Origin: Bryum argenteum
Lineage: Eukaryota > Streptophyta > Bryopsida > Bryales > Bryaceae
Direction: 5' to 3'
DNA: 64,000 nt
Assembly (NCBI GenBank): GCA_037043015.1
Contig: CM073331.1
Coordinates: forward strand, 1-64,000
Shown: positions 32,149 through 43,920 of the stretch, in pieces
Layout of the letters: each line of letters opens with the position of its first letter
Numbering within the stretch: position 1 is the stretch's first letter
Notes under the pieces: generated by a model
What the model saw: only the letters and a program-made list of their open reading frames with translations
The model's database searches: none
What the model was told of the DNA's origin: nothing
Program-made: the position numbers and the translations under genes

Positions 32149-33330
32149 ATGCCGACACGGCAGCAGAAAGACAAAGAACCAGAAGCAGTTTCACCTACTG
32201 ACGACCCTGATGCCACCAGGGAATTCTTACAATGGATGAAGCAACAAATGACTGATCTTGTTGCCAAAAATGACGCCACCAATGCCAAGTTGGAAATACT
32301 TAGCCACCAATACCAGCATTTGGAAGGGACGGCCACTTCCGCTACTACACCCAGTCTAGGGATCGCAGCAGTGCCTTCGTCGTCAACATCGGTGCCTCCT
32401 GCAAACCCAACGGTGGCTACATCGATGGATGCAGGAGAAAGAGATAGGCTCATTAAGCTACCCAAAATACCCTACCCGGTGTTTGACGACAATGCTGACC
32501 CTGATTGGCATATCCGGCGTTTTAAGGTTATCGCCAGAACTAATGGCGTCTCTACCACTGCTGACTTACAGAATATCTTTGGTACTACGTTGCAAGGGAA
32601 CCATATCAACTGGTATATCGACTTCGAAGCCGAACATGCCAACCCCACCTGGAAAGATATGGAAAGAAGTTTCTTGCAGAAATTTCGCAAACTTAAGACG
32701 TCCTCTGAAATTCTCCGCGCTTTGGGAAATATTACTCAAGAAAAGGGAGAAACTGTGGACACCTTCTACGATCGATTCAAACAGTTGGCTGATAAGCTGA
32801 ACCAAAGGCCAACAGATGACTACTTATGCGAGTGGTTCAAAAAGGGGCTGTTGCCATGGATCCAGCAAGGTATTGTCATCAGAGGGGTAAAAACCCTACC
32901 CGATATCTTAACAGCCGCCAATGACATCAGTAGAGAGCTTGGGCTGCTTAACAAAACCCAAGCTCCCCTGTTGCCTTTATCGAGTCTAGGACAGCGGAAC
33001 GATGCCCGCATAACGTTGACACTGTGCACGACATGCGGAAAGGCTCACAATGGACAATGTTGGTTTGCTTCGGGCAACAACCGCAGCGAAGACACCAGAC
33101 GACATCGACCCACCACTGCAGCAATGTACACCGAGGAAGTCCATGTCGACGCGTTCCAACCAGGCAGAAGTGATGGTTGTTGGGAATGTGGATCCCTACA
33201 TTATCGACGAGGTCAATGCCCTGTTCTAAAGCAGCGTTGGTCCCAAAGCCGCCCCATGACGGAAACAAACCCCAACACTACGACGCCATTGGACAACCAT
33301 GGACCCACCCCGAACCGACGAGGGGGGTAA
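32149..33330 (+). CDS. gag: Gag protein of the gypsy element
   Basis: An uninterrupted frame of 393 codons. After a Pro/Asp-rich start and a Ser/Thr linker comes the capsid region (residues 120-260: W.I.RFKVIARTNG, WYIDFE, FRKLKTSSEI, LGNITQEKGETVDTFYDRFK), the standard Retrotrans_gag pattern. Two short Cys/His clusters follow: CTTCGKAHNGQC near residue 293 and CWECGSLHYRRGQC near 344; in the second the His is one place earlier than in the canonical knuckle. Gag assembles the cytoplasmic particle and packages RNA. The ATG at 32,149 is 48 bases after the primer site. The stop at 33,328-33,330 directly follows six G residues; the pol frame overlaps in the -1 frame. Confidence 0.85.
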   Translation: MPTRQQKDKEPEAVSPTDDPDATREFLQWMKQQMTDLVAKNDATNAKLEILSHQYQHLEGTATSATTPSLGIAAVPSSSTSVPPANPTVATSMDAGERDRLIKLPKIPYPVFDDNADPDWHIRRFKVIARTNGVSTTADLQNIFGTTLQGNHINWYIDFEAEHANPTWKDMERSFLQKFRKLKTSSEILRALGNITQEKGETVDTFYDRFKQLADKLNQRPTDDYLCEWFKKGLLPWIQQGIVIRGVKTLPDILTAANDISRELGLLNKTQAPLLPLSSLGQRNDARITLTLCTTCGKAHNGQCWFASGNNRSEDTRRHRPTTAAMYTEEVHVDAFQPGRSDGCWECGSLHYRRGQCPVLKQRWSQSRPMTETNPNTTTPLDNHGPTPNRRGG

Positions 33331-36300
33331 CGTTGACAGAGGTTCATGGAACCGAGACTAACATCTCTACTATTTCTACGGCCGCCGTCAACACGAGGTC
33401 TAAAGCCGCCACACCGGAACACGTGGTAGAACATCGCAAACCATTTCCAGAACAACACTGGGAGCGTCTACACAACATTCGACAGCAAATTCAACAAGAC
33501 TTGGAGTCGCCATCAGTAGCCAATTTAGAGCAAGTACTGGACAATACAACTGTAAGTATCACACTAACTAGTTTGTTAAAAATTAGTCCCGAATTACAGA
33601 AATACTTGCAACAGACAGCATTACCCAAAGCATCGACAGCATTGGTGACTGTAGACAACAATGCTACCACTATTGATCCTGACGCTGCAATAATACATTT
33701 ACGGTTAGGCACACACAAGCTGTCTAACGTTTTAGTAGATGGAGGCTCCGGTGTCAATGTTATGAGTGAAGGTCTGCGTCGGCAGCTCGGATTGCCATCA
33801 CCAAAAATGGCTCAGTTCATACTAAGGATGGCCAACGATGCCCCTGTCACACCCCTAGGAATTCTAGCCACTGTAGCCATTACCACGCATGGCATATCAA
33901 CACCAGCAACCTTCCTCGTCATTGACATGCCAGATACTTCCAATTTCCCTATCATACTTGGTAGACCATGGTTACGTGATATGAATGCCGTGCATGATTG
34001 GGCCCGGAATCAAATTAGATTACACCACCATGGCAGGACAATCGTCATTCCCGTGGACAGATGTGTTACCAAGGCTAAAGTTGACCAAATCCGCAATCGA
34101 GCAGGCACCGATTGGGTCAGAGGGCTAAGCGCAGAACATGAAGCTTTAGTCTTCCATGCTGACCCCTCGTTGATCCCAGTTGCCGAAATTCATTTGGCCA
34201 GCATTGTACCGCAGGAAGAAGCATTAGATATACCCTCGTGTTTTACTGAGGAATTTACAGAAGATATCACGGTAAATGCTACCCCGGCAACAAAAGCACT
34301 TGAAGACCAAGTTGTCACGGGATGGACTAACGGTGCCAAGGAGAAAATTGAATTAGTCAACCTGGGCAGCGAAGAAGAACCCAAGTATGTGAAAATTAAC
34401 GCCAACGCTCCGGATGTTATCAAGCAGGCCACCGTTGCACTATTCAAGGAGTTTCGAGACATATTCGCATGGACACATGAGGATCTCAAGGGCATACCGC
34501 GCAACATAGCCGAGCACACCATCGACTTGAAGCCCAATGCACAACCAATACAACAACGAAGGTACCGTATGAATCCGAACTACGCTGCCAAAGTAAAAAC
34601 ATAACTAGAGAAACTGCTCAGTGCTAAGTTTATATCACCAGTCGATGCTGCCCCCTGGTTGTCTCCCATGGTCATCATACCAAAGAAAAACGGTGCCCTG
34701 CGGATCTGTGTCGACTTTCGAAAATTAAACGCAGCCACCAGAAAAGATCACTATCCGTTGCCTCATATGGAAGAAATCATCGACGAAGTTGCCGGGCATG
34801 AAATGTACTCCTTTCTGGATTGTTTTTCCGGATACTACCAAGTTGCCATGGCGGAACAGGACAAAAATAAAACGGCTTTTTCCACGGAATGGGGGCCATA
34901 TCAATTCGAAAGGATGCCATTTGGAGCCAAGAATGCACCAATGACATTTCAGAGAGTCATGGAATTAATATTTCGACCGTACTTAAAAAGGTTTTTTCGC
35001 ATTTACCTGGATGATGGGACGGTGTACGGGTGGATGAAAGATCACGTTGACCAATTACGACAAATATTCCAGGCTTGTCGAGGTCTCAATGCCGACAAGT
35101 GTATGTTCCTATTCTTTGCGGGAGTCATCCTGGGATATATAGTGTGTAAATATGGCAAACTTCCAGATCCGGCCAAAATCCAGGACATCATGGACATGAC
35201 ACCTCCCATTGATCAAAAAGGCGTCCAAAGACTGTTGGGATTGTCACAATTCAACCGAATGTATATCGAGAAACTTGCTCACATTACGGCTCCGATTACC
35301 AAGCTGAACCATGTTGGCTACACCTACCCACGTGACTGGACGCCAGAAGCCTAAGCTGCCTTAGAGAAAATTAAACAAGCCTATTCAAGGGCACCTATAC
35401 TGTTGGCACTGGATTGGACGAAACAATTCCATGTTTACACCGATGCCTCTTAGATCGTCGTGGGGGTCATGTTAGCTCAAAATGTGGATGGCAAACATGA
35501 TCAACCCGTAGCCTACGCAAGCAGATTACTCAACCAGGCAGAGAGAAATTATTCCACTACGGAACGGGAAGCACTCGCCATGATATACGTCGTGAAGAAG
35601 TTTAGACATTACCTACTTGGTAACAAATTTAGGTTCATGGTAGATCATCATAGTCTGTCTTATCTAGTGAATCAGCCATTGATCACGGGGAGAGTAGCGC
35701 GATGGATCATGATTCTCATGGAGTATGATTTTGAGGTAGTCTACATCCCAGGCAAAAGGCACATTATAGCAGATTACTTATCAAGAGACACCAACACAAC
35801 TGAAGAAGGCATTGATGATTCATTCAATGAACCATACATACAGACGGCTTCGATACAGGCAACGGAGTCAACGAAGCCTACACAACCAGCACCGATGCAG
35901 CCAGCGGAGACAACGGAAGCCGCTGATTGAAGACAGCACATCATGAACTATCTGGTTCACGGCACGCTACCCGCTGACACAACAGGAACGCAAAAAATCA
36001 AGTTTGTGCGCACTACGTTGCCATACACAGTCGTCCAAGGCCAACTGTACCGAAAAGGGCTAGACTACGAGGTACCTTTGTGTGTACCAACTCATCAGCA
36101 ACAAACTATCATTTCTCACCTACACGATGGGCTAGCAGGGGGACATCAAGGACCAGAAACAACCATTAAGAAGATATTGGCAGCAAAATACTGGTGGCCA
36201 ACGTTGCACAAAGACACCTTTGCCTACGTTAAGAACTGTCATGCCTGTCAGACGGCAGCCACTAATTTTCAATACCAGGGAAAGGTGTCTTTGAAGCCTA

Positions 36301-37660
36301 TACCACCATTGGGACCATTCCGGAGATGGGGACTAGACTTTGTTGGCCCCATTCGCCCGGTGACTAAGCAAGGGTACAAGTACATACTTGTTGCCACGGA
36401 CTACACAACAAAATGGGTGGAAGCAAAACCATTGCGAAACAACACTGCCATGGTGACCGCGACATTTATCTATGATAATATTATTACACGATTTGGGTGC
36501 CCTCTAGAAATCGTCTCTGGTCAAGGGACGCATTTTGTCAACGCTGTCATCAAGGAATTAATGGAGAAGCATCTCATCAAGCAAAGAACGAGCACAGTGT
36601 ATTACCCCCAGGGGAACGGCCCGGCAGAATCTACGAACAAAACAATTATTAACATGTTGCGCAAATTTACTCAAGCCAACTTTGGAGACTGGGATGATTG
36701 CTTACCTGCAGCGCTATGGGCGTACCGTGTCGCCACCAAGTCGGCTACTCAGGCAAGTCCCTTTGAGCTAGTCTATGGCACGCAGCCCCTGTTGCCAACA
36801 GAATACTTGGTGCCAACCTTCAAATCACTCCACCCAAAAGACATTGCACCACATCGTGTGTTGGCAGCCCGGATGGAGGATCTGCACAAGTTAGAAGAAC
36901 TCCGAAATGATGCCTACGAAAACATTTTACACAAATACGTGCTCAGCGCTAAATATTTTCAGGGTTCACAGCCCCATCGCGTGTTTCACAAAGGCGACCA
37001 AGTTCTCTGGTGTCCCCGAGATCCAAAGTTGCGCAAATCAAAGTTCGAATCAGTATGGCACGGGCCATACCGCGTGCAGTTAGTATTACCAAACAACACG
37101 GTGTTGCTCGTCAACGAAGACAACTATGATGCACAGGCCACGATTGTCAATGCAGCCAAACTTAAACATTACCACAGTCAGAACAACCAGACAAAACCGG
37201 CACTGAGTCTAGGACAACTTCATGATAATTTAGTCAACGAAGCTCACCAGTTGGCAACAGAGGATACACAATTACAAAAGCCGACTACAGACAAGGGCAC
37301 AAGTGACTTAGGCACCGAAGGACAACGCAGGGACACAGAAGGACAAAACAGGAAGCCGACCGAAGGCAACGAAGAAGGGGGAGATGCACCCATGGTGGCC
37401 TACATTAACCACATCCATGTTACCCATGATGCCCCATGTGATAATGGGTACCACCATCAAAGCCAACATGGATGCCCAAAGGATAGGACCATCATAACAA
37501 ACCATGATGCCCCCATTGATGCCCCCATGATTGACAACCGGCCGCCAACAGTAGAAGGCATTCAAAGGCCTATTCAAGCCGCCAACACCACTCCCACACA
37601 ATCATTCCCATCGGGCACTTCTCAGCCGCCAACAACAACCATCATTTCGGGCACCGGAAG
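33177..37660 (+). pseudogene. pol: Pol polyprotein of the gypsy element (PR-RT-RH-IN), inactivated
   Basis: The frame overlaps gag and runs through protease (VLVDGGSGVNVM at about 33,730; ILGRPWL), reverse transcriptase (VIIPKKNG, RMPFGAKNAP, YLDD at 35,004-35,015), RNase H (YTDAS, NYSTTEREALA, YIPGKRHIIADYLSR) and integrase (zinc part H..H..CHAC at 36,120-36,250; catalytic D in WGLDFVGP; E in GPAESTNK). Stops interrupt it at 34,602 (TAA), 35,352 (TAA), 35,451 (TAG) and 35,928 (TGA). The second integrase aspartate is replaced by glycine (GGT at 36,519-36,521, in VSGQGTHF). The RT active site is kept. A low-complexity His/Asp/Pro-rich tail follows the integrase with no chromodomain seen. Confidence 0.85.
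33322..33330 (+). promoter_or_regulatory. Possible -1 frameshift site at the gag end
   Basis: GGGGGG directly before the gag stop TAA. Slipping back one base on the G run leads into the frame RGVTLTEV that continues into protease. The run has A and not G before it, so only the second codon re-pairs perfectly. Confidence 0.35.
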
Positions 37661-37961
37661 CTACTTAAGGGGAAGCACTGGCAGTCAGTGCCTCACTTTT
37701 TGCACAAGGCCGACTTTTACTCACCCTCGTTGCTCTCGGCTTTCACCTTCTCTCTCAGACGGCTCCCACACTCAGTCGACATTGCTTCCCCTTAGACAGC
37801 TTCTCACCTTCACACCGTTGACACTTCGGAGCCCTCTGCCTCCATTTCCTCTCTCAATCCGCCTCCATAGCCGGTCAGCATTGTTTTTTCTCCTCCTCTT
37901 TAGACGGCTTTTTTCCCTCGCACAGTTGCCATTCCGGAGCCCTCGCCCCTGTGCGGTGACA

Positions 37962-39948
37962 ATGGCACAGCGCCGACCGCCACTGTTGCCTCCGTTTCAT
38001 GTTCCGAAAAACCTAACAGATTGGATTTCGCGCATCGACAACGTATGGGCGGCAGAGACAGGCATTCACCGCTACCGCGATGATATGCACCAGTGGAACC
38101 TGGACATTGGACGTTGCAGACAGTTCATTGACAGCATGGGGAAGCACACGGACTCGAATGCGTTTCCCACGGGCACCCTGGACAGCATAGAAGTGCAGTT
38201 CTCACCATACTACTTGTTTCAACAGTATGGGTGGGATGGAACAGGGCTTACTCGGTGGACGGAAGACTGTGGATATGCTAAACCCGACTTGCAGGCGAGG
38301 TTCCCAAATGTGCACTTCGATCCAGACAAGGGATACGATGTGCGCCACGTCGGTGCCAAACTCCCAGAGCCGTGGTATGTTAGGCTCCGCGGAATCCTGA
38401 GTCAAGTATTTTTCAGACTCAACTGTAACATGGTGCCAGCGCAGACATTGGAGCTCCTGTTACTAACCGAGGCCGGCGCAAAAATCAATTGGGGAATGTT
38501 GGTGGACCAGAACTTGCGCCTCGAGCTAAAGAATTATCAGAAGAGGCAAGGCTACGTTAGCCCCATCGGCCCCTTCTTGTCGGCTTTCATTCTGCGCACA
38601 CTGGCCTATCACAGGGAGTATCACACACTGCCGCCAGTGATGACTTTCGCTGACATCCAGCGAAATGCGCCCGTACCACCACCAGTGGTTGTTCCGACAA
38701 CTGCGGTGGTAATGTCCAACAAGCGCCCTCGAATTCAGTTTGAGACACAGGCACCGGGAGAAGCTACCCAAATGTCACCAAGGGAGCAGATCCAAGCCCA
38801 GGCCGATGCCCTAAACCTGTGTGTACATGCACTACTCACACAGTACGACGCTGCCAAAGCAAACAGAGGCGCCTCAGACACCCGCGTCCGGGAGTTGTAA
38901 GTAGACAACGCTTGAAAGTTGCGAGCTGCCAACGCCAAGATACGTAAGAGGGACGACGAGCTGTCCCAACTCCAGCGCGATCTGCAACAGGCCACCGAAG
39001 ACCGACATATCTCAGCCAACAAGGTGAGTAGCTTGGAACGAGATCTCAATACCGCTAACAATCGGATTCACACGATTGAGCAGGAGCGAGACCACGCCCA
39101 CGAACATGTGAAGGCATTGGAGGCCGATCAAGCCGCTCTAAGAGGGCAATACCAGTTTCTTTGTGAGACACACCAACGGTGCCAACAGGATGCCCCCGCA
39201 GATGTTATACAGCAGAGAGAGCTGCAGAATAACATAGAGAATTTTGAGGCCAACAAGAGGCTGTGGATCAACAATGCTGCCAATGCCATTGCGTCCAACA
39301 TGTTTGACACAATGTGCAAATACCCCGCTAGCCAACAGTTGCCGGTGGATTTCGTGACGTTGTGTGTCGACCAGGTATTACGAGACTTGGGACTTGACGA
39401 ACCGGATTATGATGGGTCCTACGACAACACCATCAGCCTCGAAGTTGGCGACACAGCCACCAATGGCGACCTAATGGAGGAAGTGAGCAACACCCCAACC
39501 GTTGCTGAAGACACAGAGGCACCCGTGGCTGAGGACCAAGCCAAGCCCCGAACAATCGGTACACACGACACCTAAGTCATTTGCAGAACATAGAAAACAT
39601 CTGATCGGATTATTAGACGATGCCGCGTGGGGTGTCACCACAGGAGACACCAGTGAAGACGAGGAGGAGATCACTGACGCGCAAGAAGAAGTCTGCAAAT
39701 ACTTCATCAAAAACCCGGATTTAGCTCGTAAGTTCTCCGACCCTGAAGCCAACGATGTCAACTGCCCAGGGTGCAATAAAATGTTAGGCAAAACTGTACA
39801 CGACATCTACAGTCATGCCATTTCGGTGCGGGACAAGAATTTGCTGCACGGGGGCATAGCCGCAGCCATCAAAGACATCTATGGCGGGCAAGTGCCTCCA
39901 CGACGAGGACATCAGGTACCCCGTGAGGTTACTCGACCAGCCGAATGA
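37962..39948 (+). pseudogene. Extra 3' gene of the gypsy element (unknown accessory protein)
   Basis: Begins at ATG 37,962, in the pol frame but after a long low-complexity stretch. Residues 1-215 look globular ([69 protein letters not shown]); the last part resembles, by eye, the putative plant transposon protein domain found in Athila/Tat elements. Then comes a long coiled coil (about 38,930-39,260; heptads with AANAKIRKRDDELSQLQRDL), an acidic region, and after a frame change near 39,560 a tail with CPGCNKMLGKTVHDIYSH, a possible C2H2-type finger. Stops at 38,898 and 38,913 and the frame change inactivate it. It ends 56 bases before the 3' LTR. Function unknown; an envelope role is not supported because no membrane segment is evident. 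Confidence 0.6.
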
Positions 39949-39989
39949 ACGTCTCGTCGTTGACCAATCCGGGGACGGATTGCACTCTC

Positions 39990-40004
39990 AAAAGGGAGGC
40001 AAAA
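39990..40004 (+). other. Polypurine tract
   Basis: AAAAGGGAGGCAAAA lies directly before the 3' LTR, the usual primer for plus-strand synthesis; one C interrupts it. Confidence 0.8.
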
Positions 40005-40926
40005 TGTTACCGAAGCCATCGTTGCCAACAGGGGAGTCGCGATCAAGGCGGGAGGATAGGGCCACCGAACGGCAGTAGGGACTTCGGACGACATCGGCTA
40101 CTTAAGAGTGTAGTTGCAGCAGAGTAGACACTGGTTTTTCTTGACATGCATTGATAGAGAGGATTAGGAGCAAACTGTTTGTACTCATTTTCCATTATCA
40201 ATACAAGGCCATGGCCAGTCTTCTCTCTACATCTGAGTCCCTGCTATCTACCTAACCTGCACAATCCTAACTTGTTATGATTCTACAATTGCCTGGCCAT
40301 TACTTCTTGCTGTTTCCTTCGCCCTTCCTCGTGGGCTGTGGCGCGCTGCTGGGGAAGCGCCCTTCCTTCTCAACGCTGCTTAAGTGCCACAAAACGCAAG
40401 ACATCGCTGGCACCAAGGCTCTCCTTCTTCTCTCTCTTTCCTCTCCCCTTTTCTCCTTCGGTTTTCTTCCTCTTCTTGAGATATCTCTAACTCCCTCGCT
40501 GGCCAAGACTAGCATAAGTCTCTTGCACCAACGTCGGTCTTTGGCCCCAACGTTGACAACGAGGATACACTATAAGAAAACCCTGTTTTTTGTGATGTCT
40601 TGAGTAATGTCTAATGTATTTTGTGATGTCTTACTGTCTTAAAAGATGTCTTCGAAGACGGGAGGATGTCTGTACGTCTAACGGGCACATTTTGGATTGG
40701 GGGGGCATGAAGACATCACCAAACAAAAAGATGTTGGTGAAGACATGGATGTCTTTAAAGACATCTTGATAGACATCAAACTGCCACGTTGGCAACGGAT
40801 TTTGGACCAGCAAGGTAAAAACGACCAAAATTTACTGGTAGATAGCGTAAAAAGCATTTCTAATGTTAAAAGAGTAGGTGAATGGGCAGCGGTTTTCAAA
40901 AGTAGAAAAAAAAAACATCACACTTT

Positions 40927-40928
<2 letters not shown>

Positions 40929-40964
<36 letters not shown>
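40929..40964 (+). repeat. Homopolymer run of about 36 T
   Basis: An unbroken T run inside the CACTA element; its exact length may be an assembly approximation. Confidence 0.85.
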
Positions 40965-42274
40965 CTTGCTAAAACATTATGTGACATGGCAATACTGAAA
41001 ATACTAATTTCAGGCTATTCTCACTATTTTTTCATTGGTCTATTTTTTAAAAAAATATTAAAATATATAATTATATTTCAATAAAAAATATATTTTGTAA
41101 ATTTTTATTATATTCAAATAAATTAGAATATTATAATTCTGTAATTTTTTATGATTAAAAAATATATAAATATTAAAAAATATTATATATAAAATATAAT
41201 ATCTATAAGATAACAATGGTGTCGAAAAAAAAAGTAAAAGTAATTTCGTGGATATTTAATCCTCAAAAAACACGTGGACATAGATTAATAAAGTTATTTA
41301 CAGCGCTTTATCTACATGGCAACAAAAACTCCACGTCAGACCAGTTGACAAGTCATTCAACATTTAGTCGGATGTCTAACACGATGTCCAACTTACCATA
41401 ACTACAGTCAGGCATGAATGTCCGCATAGACATCTACTTGGATGTTTATGAAGATGTTTTGCACGACATCCTCCTAGACGTCATTTACTAAAAAGCGGCA
41501 GTACTTAAGAGTCTTTTAAAGAATAATATCAACTTTTTCTCTTACTGCTTGTCCTCCATTGGCGCGGGTCTTTGATTGGGGTAATCCTCAAATACTTAAA
41601 GAAAATACAAAAAGAAAATAAAAACAATAAACAATGTTTTTTGGCTTACTTCAAGAAGGAATTAAATATTATTGATTACTTATAGATTAGATTATTATAG
41701 TCTAATGGCAAGACTATACATTACTCTATCATTAACAACCAATATTATACAAATTAAAGCAAATTTACAAGAAATATGAATTTATGAAAGTAGCTATTTA
41801 ATACAGTTTAGGAGACAATTCAAGAATAGAATTAGTATTAAGAAAGTTAGTTGGAAAGTTAGTTAGGGTAGAAATAAAAGGTAGTTGAGAGTTTAAAAGA
41901 GAGCCTATCACCATGGAAGACTACAAATAGTCTCATGATTGTAATTCCACACTTTTTCTATCAATAAAGATTATTTGATTTGCTGTGGAAGAAACTCGAA
42001 GACTTATAATACGTGCTTTGTTGTGGAAGGAACTTTAAAGCATCTGGTATTTGATTTGTTGTGAGGGAAAACAAAAAACCTTTTATAGTTAATATGTTGT
42101 GATTGAAACCTTGAAGATGTCATCAGATGTGTATGATAATGTTTGCAGGGATGTCTAAGATGACGTTCATGAAAATGTCTAACATGATGTCTATGAAGAT
42201 GTCGAAGATGACATCTATGACAGCATCCAGAACCATCTACAGGGATGATTTTCATTGACTTCAACGGATGAACA

Positions 42275-42535
42275 GAGGCGGCTAGGGTTTGCTGCCGCCG
42301 CCATAGTTAGGTCATGAGACCTTTAAGTAGAATTAGAGGCCGCACGAAGCTCATTTTTGCCTTCATTTTTTCAAAGAGTTAGTGTTTGGAGTGTAGAGGC
42401 TAAGGTTTGCTTCTTCATGTGGCTAGGGTTTGTTGCCGCCGCCATAGTTAGGTCATGAGATCTTCAAATGGAATTACAAAGCTCATTTTTGCCTTAGTTT
42501 TTCCAAAGAGTTTGTGTTTAAAGTATAGAGGATTT
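42275..42535 (+). repeat. Imperfect direct repeat in the CACTA element
   Basis: Two units of about 145 and 115 bases share GGCTAGGGTTTG, GCCGCCGCCATAGTTAGG and AAGCTCATTTTTGCCTT. Confidence 0.8.
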
Positions 42536-43791
42536 CGAAATTGTTTCCATTCAGTTTCAGAATGATTGTTAACTACAATAAGAGAATAGTATTTGTAGAA
42601 TTCCAATAGCTCTCAAAAGTAGGTTTCCTTCTTCATGTGGCTAAGATTTGCTACTTAAGAGGTACTGGATTTCAAAAGCATCTTGTACAAGAAACCCTAG
42701 GACATGTAGAATTTGATTTGTTGTGAAGGAAACCCTAGTACTTGTAGTATTTGATTTGTTGTAGAAGATGTCTATGATGATGTCTGCAAGATGTCTTAGA
42801 GCATGTCTATGAAGATGTCTAAATGTGTTGATGGAATTCTATTTTGGAAGGTGGGACATAAGGGGTCGGGGCAGCGAGCACGATCTGAGGCCGCGAAGCG
42901 ACATGCGTGCTTGTAGGTCAGTGGAACAGAAGTATGTATAGATGTCTATAACGTTGTTTTTAATGATGTCTAGAAGGATGTCTGAAGAAATGTCTAAGCA
43001 GATGTTTGCAAAAATGTCTAACTGTGTCGATATCTTGAGGTTAGGAAGTAAACCATCTCAACCTAGGTAGTGCAATTAAATGGAATTAAATCAGAATTTT
43101 TTTACCTTTACAAACCCTTCTTTAAATGCAGTTGATATTGGCTTATTGAATATGTGTAGCGGCGGGACATGCACATGACCATACGGGTATCGACAGCAAG
43201 CGATGGAAGTGGAGGGACTTACGGAGTTCAAATTGTGGGTGCGTAGTATATCGTAATTGTTGACAGGCATATTAGTAAATATTCTAGTTTGTATTATCTG
43301 AGGTTTTAATGACCTAAGCAATATATGTTTGATTCATACTTTTTGATGTGACAGTGTTTACAGATGATGTTATGTGAGACGTCTGTGGATTACAGATCTG
43401 ATGACTATATAAACATCTAAAAATGTCATCCTAGATGTCCTTTCATATGCCCAATAAACATCAATAGTAACACTGTTGCAAACATCATGTCCTAGGAGAT
43501 GTCGCTACAAACATCCGAGCAAACATCACAAACTTAATAAGGACATCAACGTAAACATCATTCTACGCACTGGAAACATCTTATAAGACATAAAAATTGT
43601 CTTCTAAGATATTTTGTAAGACATTGCATACGTCTTGCGAGACATCTTGTACAACATCTAAGATGTCTTGCAAGACATTTAAGTCGTCTTAACTGATGTC
43701 TAAAACTATCATGATAGGAGCATAAAACCTCCGCAATATGCTGACGTGGCATGCCATGTCATTTTTCCAAGTCCACGTCAACTTTTCCCGC

Positions 43792-43920
43792 GTGCCACGT
43801 CGGATATTCCCGGGTGCCACGTCGGATTTTCCCGGGTGCCACGTCGGATTTTCCCGGGTGCGACGTCAGATTTTCCCGAGTGCCACGTCGGATTTTCTCG
43901 GGTCCACGTGGGATTCTGGC
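43792..43920 (+). repeat. 22-bp tandem array with ACGT cores
   Basis: Five full units and one partial unit of GCCACGTCGGATTTTCCC plus GGGT. Each unit carries an ACGTC core, the type of word bound by plant bZIP factors. Confidence 0.9.

Noticed and set aside
37308-37601. Minus-strand 97-codon frame opposite the pol tail
   Set aside because: Shadow of a low-complexity His/Asp/Pro-rich plus-strand region.
37700-37960. Hydrophobic Leu/Phe-rich stretch as an envelope signal or membrane segment
   Set aside because: It is translated from a pyrimidine-rich leader before the ATG at 37,962; pyrimidine runs give Leu/Phe/Ser in any frame.
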